A stretch of DNA of 64,000 bases from Roseomonas sp. (GCA_020249285.1 JADCFX010000035.1:62001-126000), one strand, 5' to 3'; numbered from the stretch's first letter, positions 1 through 11,052 are shown. Translations and numbers: made by a program. The notes: a model not told the origin generated them from the sequence alone.

Positions 1-352
1 CCGCCTGCGCTTCGCGCAAGCGCGGCGATATCTCCACTAAACACACGCGCAAGGCCGCGCGAAAATCCGGCATCATTTCGGCAATGGCGCGTAGCGCATC
101 CGCCATCAGGCTACCGCGCCCAGGCCCGCATTCCACCAGCAGCACCGGATCAGGCCGCCCCATGGCCTGCCAGGTGACTGCCGCCCAAAGCCCCAGACAT
201 TCTCCAAAAGCCTGAGATATTTCTGGCGATGTCGCGAAATCCTGAAACGGGTCACGCGCGGCGTAATAGGCAGCCGCAGCGCGCGCCATGAAATGGTCAA
301 GCCGCTCTGCACCCTTGGGCGCATCAGCACTTTCAGGTGGCGCGCTGGTCAT
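1..352 (-). CDS. SAM-dependent methyltransferase, MidA/NDUFAF7 family (C-terminus outside window)
   Basis: Only the first ~117 residues are in the window; the rest lies beyond base 1. The visible part has the MidA hallmark DFATSPEISQAFGE (residues 38-51), then the SAM-binding glycine loop ECGPGRG (about 74-80). The family (formerly DUF185) methylates arginine on a complex I subunit in mitochondria; the bacterial substrate is not settled. The ATG at 352 lies 69 bp downstream of the preceding minus-strand gene, so co-transcription is possible. The family is clear from the sequence; the exact target is unknown. Confidence 0.85.
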   Translation of the reverse strand, partial: MTSAPPESADAPKGAERLDHFMARAAAAYYAARDPFQDFATSPEISQAFGECLGLWAAVTWQAMGRPDPVLLVECGPGRGSLMADALRAIAEMMPDFRAALRVCLVEISPRLREAQA

Positions 353-421
353 ATGGTTTCCGACAAAGGGATACTTACCCCCTTGTCGCAGATCAGCGAT
401 GCCGCCCGCAAGGGCCGCGCC

Positions 422-1405
422 TCAATCCACCTTGGCGCCTGAAGCACGGATCAGCGGAGCAAGCTTCACCTGCTGCGCCGCACGGAAGGCAGTGATTTCC
501 GCCATGCTGGTGTACCAGGCCATCGCGCCCTGGTCGCGGAAGGATTTTACGAGATCGGGATGCTCCAGCGCCTGTTTGCTGAAATGAGACATGCGCTCCG
601 TCACATCCTTGGGCAGCCCTGCGGGGGCGCATACACATGTCCATGAAATCACATCAAAACCCGGCAAAAATTCCGCAATGGCCGGCAAGTCGGGCTCAAT
701 CGGGCTTCGCTTTTCACTTGTCACCGCCAAGGCGCGCACCTTGCCCTGACGCGACAACGCAAGGATGGAGGGCATATTGTCAAACATCATGTGAATGCGC
801 CCGGCCATCAAATCCACAAGGCCCGGTGCCGCGCCGCGATAGGGCACATGTTCCATGTTCACGCCCGCCAATTGCTTGAACATCTCACCTGAGAGATGCA
901 GCGTGGTGCCGGAACCAGCCGAACCGAAGGAGTATTTGCCGGGGTTGGCCTTCAGCAGCGCAATCAGTTCCGGTACGTTGCGCGCTGGCAGATCGAGATT
1001 GACGCCAAGAAGATTGGGCAGCTGCCAAAGCCCAGTGACGAAGGTGAAATCCTTCTCAGGATCGAAATTCAAATTATTGTAAAGCGTCGGCGCAATAGCG
1101 TGGGAAGCGATGCCGCCAAGCCCAATCGTATAGCCATCCGGCGCCGATTTCGCGACCGTATCAACGCCAACATTGCCGCCCGCGCCACCGCGATTTTCGA
1201 CAACGAAACTCTGCCCCGTGATTTCCGACATGCGCGCGCAATAGATGCGCGAAAGCACATCGGTGGAACCGCCTGCCGGGAAGGGGTTGATGTAGCGCAC
1301 AGACCGGCGCGGCCAATCGCCCGCTTGTGCGCTGGCAATGCCTGGCATCGCCAAAAGGCTGGTACCGGCCAGAACGGCGCGGCGCGAAAGATGCGGTTCG
1401 GACAT
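422..1405 (-). CDS. Bug-family (TctC-like) tripartite tricarboxylate transporter substrate-binding protein
   Basis: A 327-residue periplasmic receptor. The N-terminus carries a twin-arginine stretch (SRRAVLAG), a hydrophobic core and an ASA-type cleavage site near residue 26, so Tat export is plausible. Family motifs follow: FPAGGSTDVLSR, VVENRGGAGGNVG and the PDGYT loop. Bug proteins bind carboxylates and other small acids for TctAB permeases, but no tctA or tctB gene is nearby, so this is an orphan receptor as is common in beta- and alphaproteobacteria. It sits 96 bp downstream of the malic enzyme gene on the same strand. The ligand cannot be told from sequence. Confidence 0.92.
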   Translation of the reverse strand: MSEPHLSRRAVLAGTSLLAMPGIASAQAGDWPRRSVRYINPFPAGGSTDVLSRIYCARMSEITGQSFVVENRGGAGGNVGVDTVAKSAPDGYTIGLGGIASHAIAPTLYNNLNFDPEKDFTFVTGLWQLPNLLGVNLDLPARNVPELIALLKANPGKYSFGSAGSGTTLHLSGEMFKQLAGVNMEHVPYRGAAPGLVDLMAGRIHMMFDNMPSILALSRQGKVRALAVTSEKRSPIEPDLPAIAEFLPGFDVISWTCVCAPAGLPKDVTERMSHFSKQALEHPDLVKSFRDQGAMAWYTSMAEITAFRAAQQVKLAPLIRASGAKVD

Positions 1406-1501
1406 TTGTTTTCTCCCCTGAAAGAAGCGGTCTTACTGCCGCCATTTCAGGGGAAGGCTGCCCGAATCCGGGCCAAGGTCAAGAAAAAAGCGAAGGCACC
1501 C

Positions 1502-3805
1502 CTATCCGCGCGTCACGGCAGCATGCGCGGCCAGGCAGGCAACATCCACAATCTGATTGACGCCCGCCTGCATGGGCACAATCTGCGCTGAATGGGAAAG
1601 CCCGGTCAGCAGTGGCCCGATCACCGTGCTGCTGGTCAATTGCGGCACAGCGCGCGTCAGGATATGCGCCGCGTGAATGCCAGGCATGATCAGCACATTC
1701 GCCGGGCCACTCAGGCGGCAGAAGGGATAGAGCGAAGCGCGCAGCTTCGGGTCCAGCGCCACATCGGCGGCCATTTCGCCATCGAATTCAAAATCCGCGC
1801 CGCGTTCGCTCAGCAATTTCACCGCTTCACGAATGCTGCCCGGGATGGTGCCGCGCGGATCGCCAAAGGTTGAGAAGGACAGGAAGGCAACGCGCGGTTC
1901 CATCCCCAAACGCCGCGCGGCGGCTGCCGAACCGCGCGCAATACCGGCGAGTGTGGCCGCATCCGGTCTTTCATGAATGGCGGTATCGGCCACCAGCACC
2001 GTGCCGGCTTGCCGCGAAATGATGATGGAAACACCAAAAGCCACGCGCCCCGGCACGGGGTCTATCGCCATGCTGATGCCCTCAAGCGCGGCGGAATAGG
2101 AACGTGTGGTGCCAGTCACCACCGCATCCGCCTCACCGGTTGCGACCATGCAGGCGGCAAAGACATTGCGGTCCTGATTGACCAGGCGTTGGCAATCGCG
2201 CTGCAAAAAGCCATCGCGCTGACGCTTGCCATAAAGAAATTCCGCATAGCGGCGCGTGGAATCGGATAGCCGTGCATTCTGGATTTCAATGCCATCGGGC
2301 AAGGGAATGCCGATGGCATTGGCGACAGCCGTGATACGATCTTCGCGCCCCACCAGAATGGGCGTGCCGTAGCCCGCATTGCGGAAGCCAATCGCAGCGC
2401 GGATGACCTTTTCTTCTTCGCCTTCCGCAAACACCACGCGCTTCGGGTGCTGCCTGACGCTCTCCGCAATGGCTTCCAGGGCGCCCACGGTGGCATCAAG
2501 CCTATTCGCCAAATCCCGCGCATAGCGTTGCAAATCCGCCAAGGGCTTGCGCGCCACGCCACTATCCATCGCCGCCTTGGCAACAGCGGGCGAAACCCGT
2601 GAAATCAACCGAGGATCAAAAGCATTGGGGATGATGTATTCCGGCCCAAAGCGCAGCGCCTTGCCCGCGCCAGCGCCTGAGACTTCTTCCGGCACATCTT
2701 CGCGCGCCAACATGGCCAAGGATTCAGCGGCGGCGATTTTCATCGCGTCATTAATGGTGGAAGCGCGCACATCAAGCGCACCACGGAAAATGAAGGGAAA
2801 GCCCAGAACATTATTGACCTGGTTCGGGTAATCCGAACGCCCGGTTGCGATGATGCAATCGGGCCGCGCGTCGCGTGCCTCATCCGGTGTGATTTCCGGA
2901 TCGGGATTGGCCATGGCGAAAATGATCGGCTTCGGCGCCATGGCGCGGATCATCTCGGGCGTCAGCGCGCCCTTCACCGATAGGCCAAAGAACACGTCCG
3001 CACCATCAAGGGCTTGCGTCAGCGTGCGCGCGGAAGTGGTCACCGCATGGGCGGATTTCCATTGATTCATGCCTTCCTGACGACCACGCCAAATCACGCC
3101 CTTGGTGTCGCATAGGATCACGTTTTCGGGCCGCATGCCCATCGCCTTCACCAACTCGGCACAGGCGATGGAAGCCGCACCCGCACCATTGATGACAAGC
3201 TTCGTCGTCTTCAAATCGCGCCCGGTCAAATGGCAGGCATTGATCAAGCCGGCGGCGGCGACAATGGCTGTGCCATGCTGATCATCATGAAATACCGGAA
3301 TATCCATCAATTCGCGCAAGCGCTGTTCAATGACGAAGCATTCCGGCGCCTTGATATCTTCCAGATTGATGCCACCAAAAGTCGGGCCCAGATAGCGCAC
3401 GGCATTGATGAAAGCGTCCGGGTCTTCGGTATCAACACAAAGATCCATCGAATCCACATCGGCAAAGCGCTTGAATAGCGCCGCCTTGCCTTCCATCACG
3501 GGCTTCGATGCCAGCGCGCCCAAATTGCCAAGCCCCAGCACCGCCGTACCATTGGAAATCACCGCGACGAAATTGCCCTTCGCCGTATAATCATAAGCAA
3601 GGCTTGGGTCGCGATGAATATGCAGGCAGGGTTCCGCCACCCCTGGCGAATAGGCCAGGCTCAAATCCCGCGCCGTGATCAAGGGCTTGGTCAGGCGGAT
3701 TTCAAGCTTCCCGGGCCGCCCTTCCCGATGCATTGCCAGCGCTTCTTCGGCAGTGACGCGCGCCGTGCGCGTATCCTCAACCGGCGTTTTCTTCGCGTCA
3801 TCCAT
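1502..3805 (-). CDS. maeB: NADP-dependent malic enzyme, hybrid form with C-terminal phosphotransacetylase-like domain
   Basis: About 767 residues: oxidative decarboxylation of malate to pyruvate. The malic domain shows AYSPGV with the catalytic Tyr (~52), EGKAALF with the catalytic Lys (~107), NLED (148-150) and HDDQHG (173-178) for metal, and the dinucleotide loop NGAGAAS (206-212). From about residue 445 a phosphotransacetylase-like domain follows ([12 protein letters not shown] through MPGIHAAHI); in this family it is usually regulatory, responding to acetyl-CoA. The ATG at 3805 has GAGGAG 11 bp upstream; a GTG at 3817 would add four residues but sits too close to that site. A second hybrid malic enzyme lies at 53464-55737. 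Confidence 0.93.
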   Translation of the reverse strand: MDDAKKTPVEDTRTARVTAEEALAMHREGRPGKLEIRLTKPLITARDLSLAYSPGVAEPCLHIHRDPSLAYDYTAKGNFVAVISNGTAVLGLGNLGALASKPVMEGKAALFKRFADVDSMDLCVDTEDPDAFINAVRYLGPTFGGINLEDIKAPECFVIEQRLRELMDIPVFHDDQHGTAIVAAAGLINACHLTGRDLKTTKLVINGAGAASIACAELVKAMGMRPENVILCDTKGVIWRGRQEGMNQWKSAHAVTTSARTLTQALDGADVFFGLSVKGALTPEMIRAMAPKPIIFAMANPDPEITPDEARDARPDCIIATGRSDYPNQVNNVLGFPFIFRGALDVRASTINDAMKIAAAESLAMLAREDVPEEVSGAGAGKALRFGPEYIIPNAFDPRLISRVSPAVAKAAMDSGVARKPLADLQRYARDLANRLDATVGALEAIAESVRQHPKRVVFAEGEEEKVIRAAIGFRNAGYGTPILVGREDRITAVANAIGIPLPDGIEIQNARLSDSTRRYAEFLYGKRQRDGFLQRDCQRLVNQDRNVFAACMVATGEADAVVTGTTRSYSAALEGISMAIDPVPGRVAFGVSIIISRQAGTVLVADTAIHERPDAATLAGIARGSAAAARRLGMEPRVAFLSFSTFGDPRGTIPGSIREAVKLLSERGADFEFDGEMAADVALDPKLRASLYPFCRLSGPANVLIMPGIHAAHILTRAVPQLTSSTVIGPLLTGLSHSAQIVPMQAGVNQIVDVACLAAHAAVTRG

Positions 3806-3896
3806 CCTAGTCACCACTCCTCAAACAAGCCCCATCATGCCGCTTTGTGCGCTGGCCTGCGAGGCCCCAGCTTCGCAGGCGCAGCAATTCGCGCCC

Positions 3897-5486
3897 TCAG
3901 ACCCGCCGGACATTCCATGGATAGGGCGATGAGCCCTGCAAAATCCCGGTGATATTGCGCCGGAAGGCGGTGCGTATCCTGAATTGCCCAAGTGGGATGA
4001 AGGCCGCCTCATCCAAAGCCAAGCGCCCCAGCCTGGAGGCAAGGCTTTTCTGCTCGGCCTCATTGGGCGCGAAAAGCCAGGCTTCGGCCAAAGCCTCCGC
4101 CTCATCACTTTTCCACCAGCCAAACCAGCCGCCCGCACCCTGGCCGCGCACCAGGAAGGAAACGGCAGGATTGGCCCAGGCCGTGGCACCGCCTGTGGTG
4201 TGCAGGATGGACCAGCCACCGCGGTCCACCGTCTCCCGATTGCTGCGACGCTGTACAACAGTGCCCCAATCGCTCTCGGCCAGTTCTATATTCATCCCAA
4301 TCCGCTTCAGCCTATCCGCGGTCACTTGTCCCAGAGGCCCGATGTCTGGGAAATCCGTGGGGTTGATCACGACAACCCGCTGATTGGCGTAGCCCGCTTC
4401 ACGCAAAGCGGCGCGGGCGCGGTCCAGATCGCCCGGCATCATGGCCTCACCCAAATCCTCGTAATAGGGCGTCTCGCGCGGCCAAAGGCTGCGGCAGAGA
4501 TCCCAATCCGTGCGGTCATCCCCGCGCGATGCGCGCATGTAATCTTCCTGGAAAACCGAAAGCCGGATGGCACGGCGGATGCGCACATCATCAAAGGGCG
4601 GGTGCAGGTTATTCATGCGCAGCACGGCCATCCGCCCGCCCGTGTCTGACACCTCACGCCGCACATCGCGCGCGCGGGCCAGCAGCGGCTGCAAATCCGG
4701 ATGCGGTCTTTCCCACCAATCCACTTCGCCATTTTGCAAAGCGGCCGCCGCTGTCGCCGGGTCTGGCAGGATATGCCATTCAATGCGCCGGAAATGCGCG
4801 ATCTTCGCGCCTGATGTCCAGGAAGGCGCTTCCTGGCGTGGCTGATAGGCATCAAACTTCTCATACACCACGCGGCTGCCCGAATTATATTCGCCGGCGA
4901 TGAAGCGATAGGGGCCGGAACCGATCATCTCCGTCACACCACGATTGGGATCGGTCTCCGCCAGGCGTTCTGGCATGATAAAGGGCACGGCGGAATCGGG
5001 CTTGGCCAGCGCATCCAGCAAAAGCGGGAAGGCGCGCTTCAGGCGGATTTCGATGGTGCGATCATCCACCGCGCGCCATTCATCCACCTGGCGTATCAGC
5101 AATTGGCCGAAGGGCTCACGCGCGCACCAGCGCTTCAGGCTTGCGATACAATCGCGCGCGCGGACCGGTTCGCCATCATGGAAACGCAGGCCCGCGCGCA
5201 GCGTGATGCGCCAACGCTTGCCGTCATCCAAAACTTCCGCCCCTTCGGCCATTTGCGGCTTGGCCTTCAATTCGGCATCCACGCCATAAAGCGTATCAAA
5301 CACATGCCAGCCGTGATTGCCGGTGACAGTTGCGGTGGTGAATACCGGGTCAAGTACGCTTAGATTGGCCTGCGGCACGAAGCGGAGCGTTTGCGCACGC
5401 ATATCCTGCGCGAGTGATGGCGCGGGCAAAGCTGCCGCCGCCCCCATCGCCAGGACGGACCTGCGGCTGAAACTGGTTGCTGTCAT
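3897..5486 (-). CDS. ABC transporter substrate-binding protein, family 5 (peptide/nickel/opine type)
   Basis: A 529-residue exported receptor with a twin-arginine signal (SRRSVLAMG, cleavage after PSLA near residue 26). The SBP_bac_5 fold is shown by the opening LRFVPQANLSVLDPVFTTA, by LRAGLRFHDGEPVRARD, by the GSGPYRF loop and by the C-terminal ARAALREAGY region. Such proteins deliver peptides or other solutes to a DppBCDF-type permease. No permease or ATPase gene is adjacent, so it either pairs with one elsewhere or is an orphan. It is divergent from mutS across about 110 bp. Ligand unknown. Confidence 0.9.
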   Translation of the reverse strand: MTATSFSRRSVLAMGAAAALPAPSLAQDMRAQTLRFVPQANLSVLDPVFTTATVTGNHGWHVFDTLYGVDAELKAKPQMAEGAEVLDDGKRWRITLRAGLRFHDGEPVRARDCIASLKRWCAREPFGQLLIRQVDEWRAVDDRTIEIRLKRAFPLLLDALAKPDSAVPFIMPERLAETDPNRGVTEMIGSGPYRFIAGEYNSGSRVVYEKFDAYQPRQEAPSWTSGAKIAHFRRIEWHILPDPATAAAALQNGEVDWWERPHPDLQPLLARARDVRREVSDTGGRMAVLRMNNLHPPFDDVRIRRAIRLSVFQEDYMRASRGDDRTDWDLCRSLWPRETPYYEDLGEAMMPGDLDRARAALREAGYANQRVVVINPTDFPDIGPLGQVTADRLKRIGMNIELAESDWGTVVQRRSNRETVDRGGWSILHTTGGATAWANPAVSFLVRGQGAGGWFGWWKSDEAEALAEAWLFAPNEAEQKSLASRLGRLALDEAAFIPLGQFRIRTAFRRNITGILQGSSPYPWNVRRV

Positions 5487-5596
5487 GGGAACCTCCTCCC
5501 TGGTTGGTTCTTATTGCACGTAGTTTGGAACCTTCGGCGCCATTGCGCCAGCCCAAGGTTTGGCTTGGGCGCGCCCCACCTGTATCCTGTGCCGGC

Positions 5597-8254
5597 ATGC
5601 CCCCCGCCCAAGCCCCCTCAGGCCCGATTCCCGATGCCAGCGGCGCGACGCCCGCCATGGCGCAATGGTTCACCGCCAAGGCCGCGCATCCGGATGCGCT
5701 GGTGTTTTTCCGCATGGGGGATTTCTACGAGCTTTTCTTCGCCGATGCTGAAGCCGCCGCAGCTGCCTTGGATATCGCGCTGTCTTACCGGGGGGAGCAT
5801 CGCGGCCAGAAGATCGCCATGTGCGGCGTACCGGCCCATGCGCATGAAAGCTATCTGGCGCGGCTGATCCGCCAGGGTTTTCGCGTTGCCATTTGCGATC
5901 AGATGGAAACGCCGGAACAGGCCAAGGCGCGCAAGGCGCCCACCATCCGGCGCGATATCACGCGGCTGGTGACGGCTGGCACCGTCACGGAAGAAACCCT
6001 GCTGGAAGCCGCACGCCCTGCCTGGCTTTTGGCCCTGGCGGCGCTGGAAGATCGGATCGGCGCCGCCTGGCTTGATGTTTCAACCGGCGCCTTCGGCACG
6101 GAAACCCTGCCACGCGGGGAAGTCCAGGCCTTGCTTGCGCGGCTGGAACCAGCCGAAATCCTGGCCCCGGAAGGGGTTTTTGAAGGCGAAGTGGCAGCGC
6201 GCATCACGCCGGCTGACCCGCCACGCGATGCCCCGCGACGCCTCACCGAGGCTTTTGATGTTTCAACCCTGGATGGGTTTGGCAGTTTCAGCGCGGAAGA
6301 AATGGCCGCCGCCGCCATGGCGGTTGATTATGTACGGGCAACCCAGGCGGGCGCCCTGCCGCGCCTGGCACCCCCCAGCCCCATGGGTGGGCGCGGCTTG
6401 TTGCAGATGGATGCCGCCACACGCCGATCCCTGGAAATCCTGAAAAGCGAAAGGGGGGAGGCGCGGCATTCCCTGCTCGCCGCCGTGGACCGCACCGTGA
6501 CCGCCGCCGGGGCGCGGGAATTGGCCGCGCGGCTTGCCTCTCCGCTTGCGGAAGCCGCATCCATTCTGGCGCGGCATGAGGCGGTGGGGTGGATGCTCGC
6601 GGCACCCTCTGAACGGGCGGCGTTAAGGGCTGCGTTGAAGGGCTCGCCCGATATGGCGCGGGCCTTGGCGCGGCTATCGCTCGATCGTTTTGCGCCGCGC
6701 GATTTGGCTGCGATTCGCGATGGGCTGGCGCGGGCCGAAGCCATGGCCGCAGCGCTTGATGCCGCCGGCGGCCTGCAACCCGCCTTGATTGAAGCAGCGC
6801 GCAGCGCGCTGGTGCCGGAAGCCTCACCACAGGCGGAATTGCAGCGCGCCTTGGCCGAAAACCTGCCGGCACGGCTGGAAGATGGCGGGCTGATTGCCGC
6901 GGGCTATGACGGCGAATTGGATGCGCTAAGGCGGCTGCGTGATGGTGGGCGGGATGCCATTGCCGCCTTGCAATTGGATTTGGCGCAGGCTTGGGGCGTG
7001 GCGGCCTTGCGCATTCGCCACCATCAGCAATTCGGCTTTCTCGCGGAAATGCCCTTGGCCGCCGGCGAGAAATTGCTGCGCGCCGCCATCCCCGAAGGTC
7101 CGCATAGCCCGATCCATCGCCAAACCATGTCGAATGCCATGCGCTTCACCTGCGCCGCATTAGCCGAATTGGACCGCAAGGTGGCGGAAGCGGGCGATCA
7201 GGCAGCGCGGCGGGAACGCATGGTCGCGCAGCATCTGCGCCGGCTTTGCCTGAATGCCGCACCTGGCATCGCCGCGGCTGCTGCCGCGATGGCGGAATTG
7301 GATGTGCATGCGGCGGGCGCGGAATTGGCCGCGGGTGGCGGCTGGTGCCGGCCGGAAATGACCGAAAGGCCAGATTTCACCATCAAGGCCGGGCGGCATC
7401 CGGTGGTGGAAGCCGCCCTTGCCCGCGACCGCGGCCCGGCCTTTGTGCCCAATGATTGCGATCTATCAGCGGGGCAGCGGCTTTGCTTGCTCACCGGGCC
7501 GAATATGGCCGGTAAATCCACCTATTTGAGGCAAAACGCGCTGTTTGTGATCCTGGCCCAGGCCGGGCTTTTCCTGCCTGCGGAAGCCGCGCGGCTTGGC
7601 TTGGTGGATCGGCTGTTTTCCCGCGTTGGCGCGGCGGATGACATTGCCGGCGGGCGTTCCACCTTCATGGTCGAAATGGCCGAAACGGCGGCGATATTGA
7701 ACCTGGCCAGCGCGCAATCCCTGGTGGTCTTGGATGAGGTCGGGCGCGGCACAGCCACCTGGGATGGGCTGGCTATCGCATGGTCAGTGCTGGAAGCTCT
7801 GCACGACCGCATCCGCTGCCGCACCATCTTCGCCACGCATTTCCATGAATTGACGTCGCTTGCTGCGAAGTTGCCGGAGCTGGCGCTGGCCACCATGCAG
7901 GTGCGCGAATGGCGCGGGCAGGTGATTTTCCGCCACAGCGTCGGCCCCGGTGCCGCCGAGAAATCCTGGGGCCTGCATGTAGCGAAGCTTGCCGGCGTGC
8001 CGCGTGAAGTGCTGCGGCGTGCAGAGGCTGTGCTCGGCTCCCTCGAAGCCCGCGCCAAGGGGCTTGACCCCATGTCTGACGAATTGCCGCTTTTCACGCG
8101 CCCTGGCCCCGCCGCGCCACCTTCCCATCCGGCGCTGGAAGCGCTTGCAGGGCTCGATCCTGATACACTCAGTCCGCGAGAAGCGCAGGAGTTTCTCTAC
8201 CGCGTTAAATCGCTTTTGGAGACTGTCGCAGAGCCGCCGGACGCGATAGTGTGA
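5597..8254 (+). CDS. mutS: DNA mismatch repair ATPase MutS
   Basis: 885 residues, usual for MutS. The mismatch-reading domain has GDFYELF (41-47), including the Phe-x-Glu wedge. The ATPase carries Walker A GPNMAGKST (634-642), then STFMVEM, the Walker B segment LVVLDEVGRGT and the switch histidine in ATHFHEL. It recognises mispairs and small loops and recruits MutL. The ATG at 5597 was chosen because conservation begins about 20 residues later; an in-frame ATG at 5657 (MAQWFTAKA) is a possible shorter start. The stop overlaps the GTG of glnD by 4 bp, so the two are translationally coupled. Confidence 0.97.
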   Translation: MPPAQAPSGPIPDASGATPAMAQWFTAKAAHPDALVFFRMGDFYELFFADAEAAAAALDIALSYRGEHRGQKIAMCGVPAHAHESYLARLIRQGFRVAICDQMETPEQAKARKAPTIRRDITRLVTAGTVTEETLLEAARPAWLLALAALEDRIGAAWLDVSTGAFGTETLPRGEVQALLARLEPAEILAPEGVFEGEVAARITPADPPRDAPRRLTEAFDVSTLDGFGSFSAEEMAAAAMAVDYVRATQAGALPRLAPPSPMGGRGLLQMDAATRRSLEILKSERGEARHSLLAAVDRTVTAAGARELAARLASPLAEAASILARHEAVGWMLAAPSERAALRAALKGSPDMARALARLSLDRFAPRDLAAIRDGLARAEAMAAALDAAGGLQPALIEAARSALVPEASPQAELQRALAENLPARLEDGGLIAAGYDGELDALRRLRDGGRDAIAALQLDLAQAWGVAALRIRHHQQFGFLAEMPLAAGEKLLRAAIPEGPHSPIHRQTMSNAMRFTCAALAELDRKVAEAGDQAARRERMVAQHLRRLCLNAAPGIAAAAAAMAELDVHAAGAELAAGGGWCRPEMTERPDFTIKAGRHPVVEAALARDRGPAFVPNDCDLSAGQRLCLLTGPNMAGKSTYLRQNALFVILAQAGLFLPAEAARLGLVDRLFSRVGAADDIAGGRSTFMVEMAETAAILNLASAQSLVVLDEVGRGTATWDGLAIAWSVLEALHDRIRCRTIFATHFHELTSLAAKLPELALATMQVREWRGQVIFRHSVGPGAAEKSWGLHVAKLAGVPREVLRRAEAVLGSLEARAKGLDPMSDELPLFTRPGPAAPPSHPALEALAGLDPDTLSPREAQEFLYRVKSLLETVAEPPDAIV

Positions 8255-11052
8255 CAGTGATGAGTCTATCGGAAAACACCACTGCCCTTACTGAGCCTCC
8301 GCCGCGTCGTGGGCCGAATGGCCATGTCCCGGCGGCGGAACAGCCTTTGCTGCTGGCCGATCTGCTGGCGGAATTGCTGCCGGCTGGCCAGCCGATATCG
8401 CGCGACGCGGCGCTGGCGCTGCTGCGGCGGCATTTGGGCCGCATCCAGGGCCGTGTGCAGCAGGCTTTTGAGGCGCGTGAATTATCCGGCCTTGCCGCCG
8501 CGCGCTGGCTGGCGGCGCTGACCGATACGCTGATGTTTGGCATTCACCGCTATACCGAAGCGATGCACCCGCCTGATCGTGGCGAGAAATCCCATGCCCT
8601 GGTCGCGACAGGTGGTTATGGCCGCGGTGTGCTGGCGCCATTTTCCGATATTGATCTGCTTTTCCTGACCGATAGCAGCATGGGGGCCAAGGGCAGGAAG
8701 GCAGTTGAATTCATGCTCTATCTGCTCTGGGATATGGGGCTGAAGGTTGGGCATGCCACCAGGTCCCGCAGCGAATGTCTGCAGGAAGCCAAGAACGACG
8801 CCACGGTGATGACGGCGCTTTTGGATGCGCGGTTGGTTGCGGGCGATCCTTCCATTTTCACGCGCTTTGATGAGGCATTTCGCGCCGCCCGCGCGCGCAT
8901 CGGGCTAAAACCCTTTCTTGAAGCAAAGCTCGCCGAAAAGCAGAAGCGCCATCGGCGCTATGGCGATAGCCCTTACGTGGTTGAACCCCATGTGAAGGAA
9001 GGGCGCGGTGCGCTGCGCGATCTGCAAACGCTTTATTGGCTGGCGCGCTATGCCTTCAATGTGCAGCGCATGCCGGAATTGGTCGGCCCCCATAGCCCCG
9101 GCGGCGGGCTTCTGACAGCAAGTGAGGCGCGCGCCATTCGCCGTGCCTGGGATTTTCTGTGGACGGTGCGCTTTCACTTGCACCTTGTCACGGGCCGCGC
9201 GGAAGAACGCCTGACGTTTGACTTGCAGCCGGTGGTCGGTGCCCGCATGGGCTATACGCGGCGCGGGCTTCAGCATGGCGTTGAACGCTTCATGAAGCAT
9301 TTCTTCCTGACTGTGCGTGATGTGGCGCGCTTCACGCGCATTCTGGAACCGGCCATCATGCGCGCTGCACTTGGCCGCCCCGCCGTGCTCCCCGCGCCAG
9401 ACAAAGCCTTGACCGAAGCGGGATTTGCGTTGGCGGATGGCAAGATCATTGCCGCACCGGGCTTTGATTTCACGGTTGAACCTGTGTTGATGCTGCGCAT
9501 CTTTCGGCTGGCGCGGGATCGCGGCTTGGATATCCACCCGCTCGCCTTCCGCGCCATTATTCGTCATGCGCGGCAACTCGCACGCTTGCGCGGGGACCCG
9601 GCGGCGAGTGCGGAATTCCTGGATATACTGTCAGGCAAGGATCCGCATATCTGGATGCGCATGCTGAACGAAGCCGGGTTGATCGCGGCGCTTTTGCCCG
9701 ATTGGCAGCGTGTGGTCGGGCTGATGCAGTTCGACACCTATCACGTGTTTACGGTGGATGAGCACACGATCGAGGCGATTGGTGTTCTGGGCGCGATGGA
9801 ACGCGGTGAACTCACGGAGATTGCCCCTGTCGCGAGTGAATTGATCGGCCAGGTGCAATCCCGCCGCGCGCTTTATGTTGCGATGCTGCTGCATGATGCC
9901 GCCAAGGGGCGCGGCGGTGATCATTCGGAATTGGGTGCGGAATTGGCGCTGCATATCTGCCCTGCCCTTGGCCTGACGCCTGAGGAGACCGAGACAGTTT
10001 CCTGGCTGGTGCTGCATCATTTGCTGATCAGCGAAACCGCGTTCCGCCGCGATATCGAAGACCCCAAAACCATCCTGGACATTGCCGAGATTGTGCAAAG
10101 CCCGGAACGGCTGCGCCTGCTACTGGTGTTGACGGTGGCCGATATGCGCGCGGTCAGTTCAAAGGTTTGGAATGGCTGGAAGGCGACGCTGCTCCGCGAA
10201 CTTTACTGGCGTGTTGCGGAAGTGCTGGCGGGCGGGCTTTCCGTGCCGGAACGCGATGTGCGCGTGGCGCGGGCCAAGGATGCGGCAGCGAAATTGCTGG
10301 CTGGCCATCCGCGTACTGAAGTGGATCATTACCTCGGCCTTGGTTACCCGGGCTATTGGCTTTCCTTCGATCCAGAAAGCCATGCGCGCCATGCGGCGAT
10401 GATCCAGGAAGCGCGCGCGACCAAGGCGCCGCTGACGGTCCATACGCGCGTTTTGGAAAATCGCGCGGTGACGGAAGTGACCGTCTATTGCACCGACCAT
10501 CCCGGGCTATTCAGTAAAATCGCAGGCGCCTTGGCCGTGGCGGGGGCGAGCATTGTGGATGCGCGCATCCATACCATGACGGATGGCATGGCCTTGGATA
10601 CTTTCTGGGTGCAGGATCATCAGGGCGGGCCTTTGGATGCGCCGCATCGTCTGGCGCGGCTTTCGGTGCTGGTGGAACAGTCGCTTTCTGGGCGGCTTCG
10701 CCTCAAGGATGAAATCCGCAAGCTGAAGCGTGAGCCAGCCAGGCTCCGCGCCGTGACCGTGCCGCCGCGCGTGGTGATAGATAATCACGCTTCCAATACG
10801 CATACAGTGATCGAAGTGAATGGGCGTGACCGGCCTGGGCTTTTGCATGATGTCACCGCGGCCATGAGCGACCAGGGCATGCAAATCGCGTCAGCCCATA
10901 TCACCACCTATGGGGTGCGCGCGATTGATGTGTTTTACGTGAAGGATGTTTTTGGGCTCAAGGTTGAAAATGAACGCAAGCTTGGTTCATTGCGCGGCGC
11001 CCTGGAAGCGGCTCTTGTGCCACCCGAATTGGATGTGAAAGCGGCGGGATGA
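8251..11052 (+). CDS. glnD: Bifunctional [protein PII] uridylyltransferase/uridylyl-removing enzyme
   Basis: 933 residues with the full GlnD layout. The nucleotidyltransferase motif GGYGRGVLAPFSDIDLLFL sits near residues 120-140. The HD hydrolase domain follows in the middle (YVAMLLHDAAKGRGGDHSE). Two ACT domains lie at the C-terminus (TDHPGLFSKIAGALA and RDRPGLLHDVTAAMS). It senses glutamine and uridylylates or de-uridylylates PII, setting nitrogen assimilation. The GTG at 8251 overlaps mutS; an ATG at 8260 is an alternative. The last codons overlap the next gene by 4 bp. In many alphaproteobacteria murJ follows glnD, but here it does not. Confidence 0.97.
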   Translation: MTVMSLSENTTALTEPPPRRGPNGHVPAAEQPLLLADLLAELLPAGQPISRDAALALLRRHLGRIQGRVQQAFEARELSGLAAARWLAALTDTLMFGIHRYTEAMHPPDRGEKSHALVATGGYGRGVLAPFSDIDLLFLTDSSMGAKGRKAVEFMLYLLWDMGLKVGHATRSRSECLQEAKNDATVMTALLDARLVAGDPSIFTRFDEAFRAARARIGLKPFLEAKLAEKQKRHRRYGDSPYVVEPHVKEGRGALRDLQTLYWLARYAFNVQRMPELVGPHSPGGGLLTASEARAIRRAWDFLWTVRFHLHLVTGRAEERLTFDLQPVVGARMGYTRRGLQHGVERFMKHFFLTVRDVARFTRILEPAIMRAALGRPAVLPAPDKALTEAGFALADGKIIAAPGFDFTVEPVLMLRIFRLARDRGLDIHPLAFRAIIRHARQLARLRGDPAASAEFLDILSGKDPHIWMRMLNEAGLIAALLPDWQRVVGLMQFDTYHVFTVDEHTIEAIGVLGAMERGELTEIAPVASELIGQVQSRRALYVAMLLHDAAKGRGGDHSELGAELALHICPALGLTPEETETVSWLVLHHLLISETAFRRDIEDPKTILDIAEIVQSPERLRLLLVLTVADMRAVSSKVWNGWKATLLRELYWRVAEVLAGGLSVPERDVRVARAKDAAAKLLAGHPRTEVDHYLGLGYPGYWLSFDPESHARHAAMIQEARATKAPLTVHTRVLENRAVTEVTVYCTDHPGLFSKIAGALAVAGASIVDARIHTMTDGMALDTFWVQDHQGGPLDAPHRLARLSVLVEQSLSGRLRLKDEIRKLKREPARLRAVTVPPRVVIDNHASNTHTVIEVNGRDRPGLLHDVTAAMSDQGMQIASAHITTYGVRAIDVFYVKDVFGLKVENERKLGSLRGALEAALVPPELDVKAAG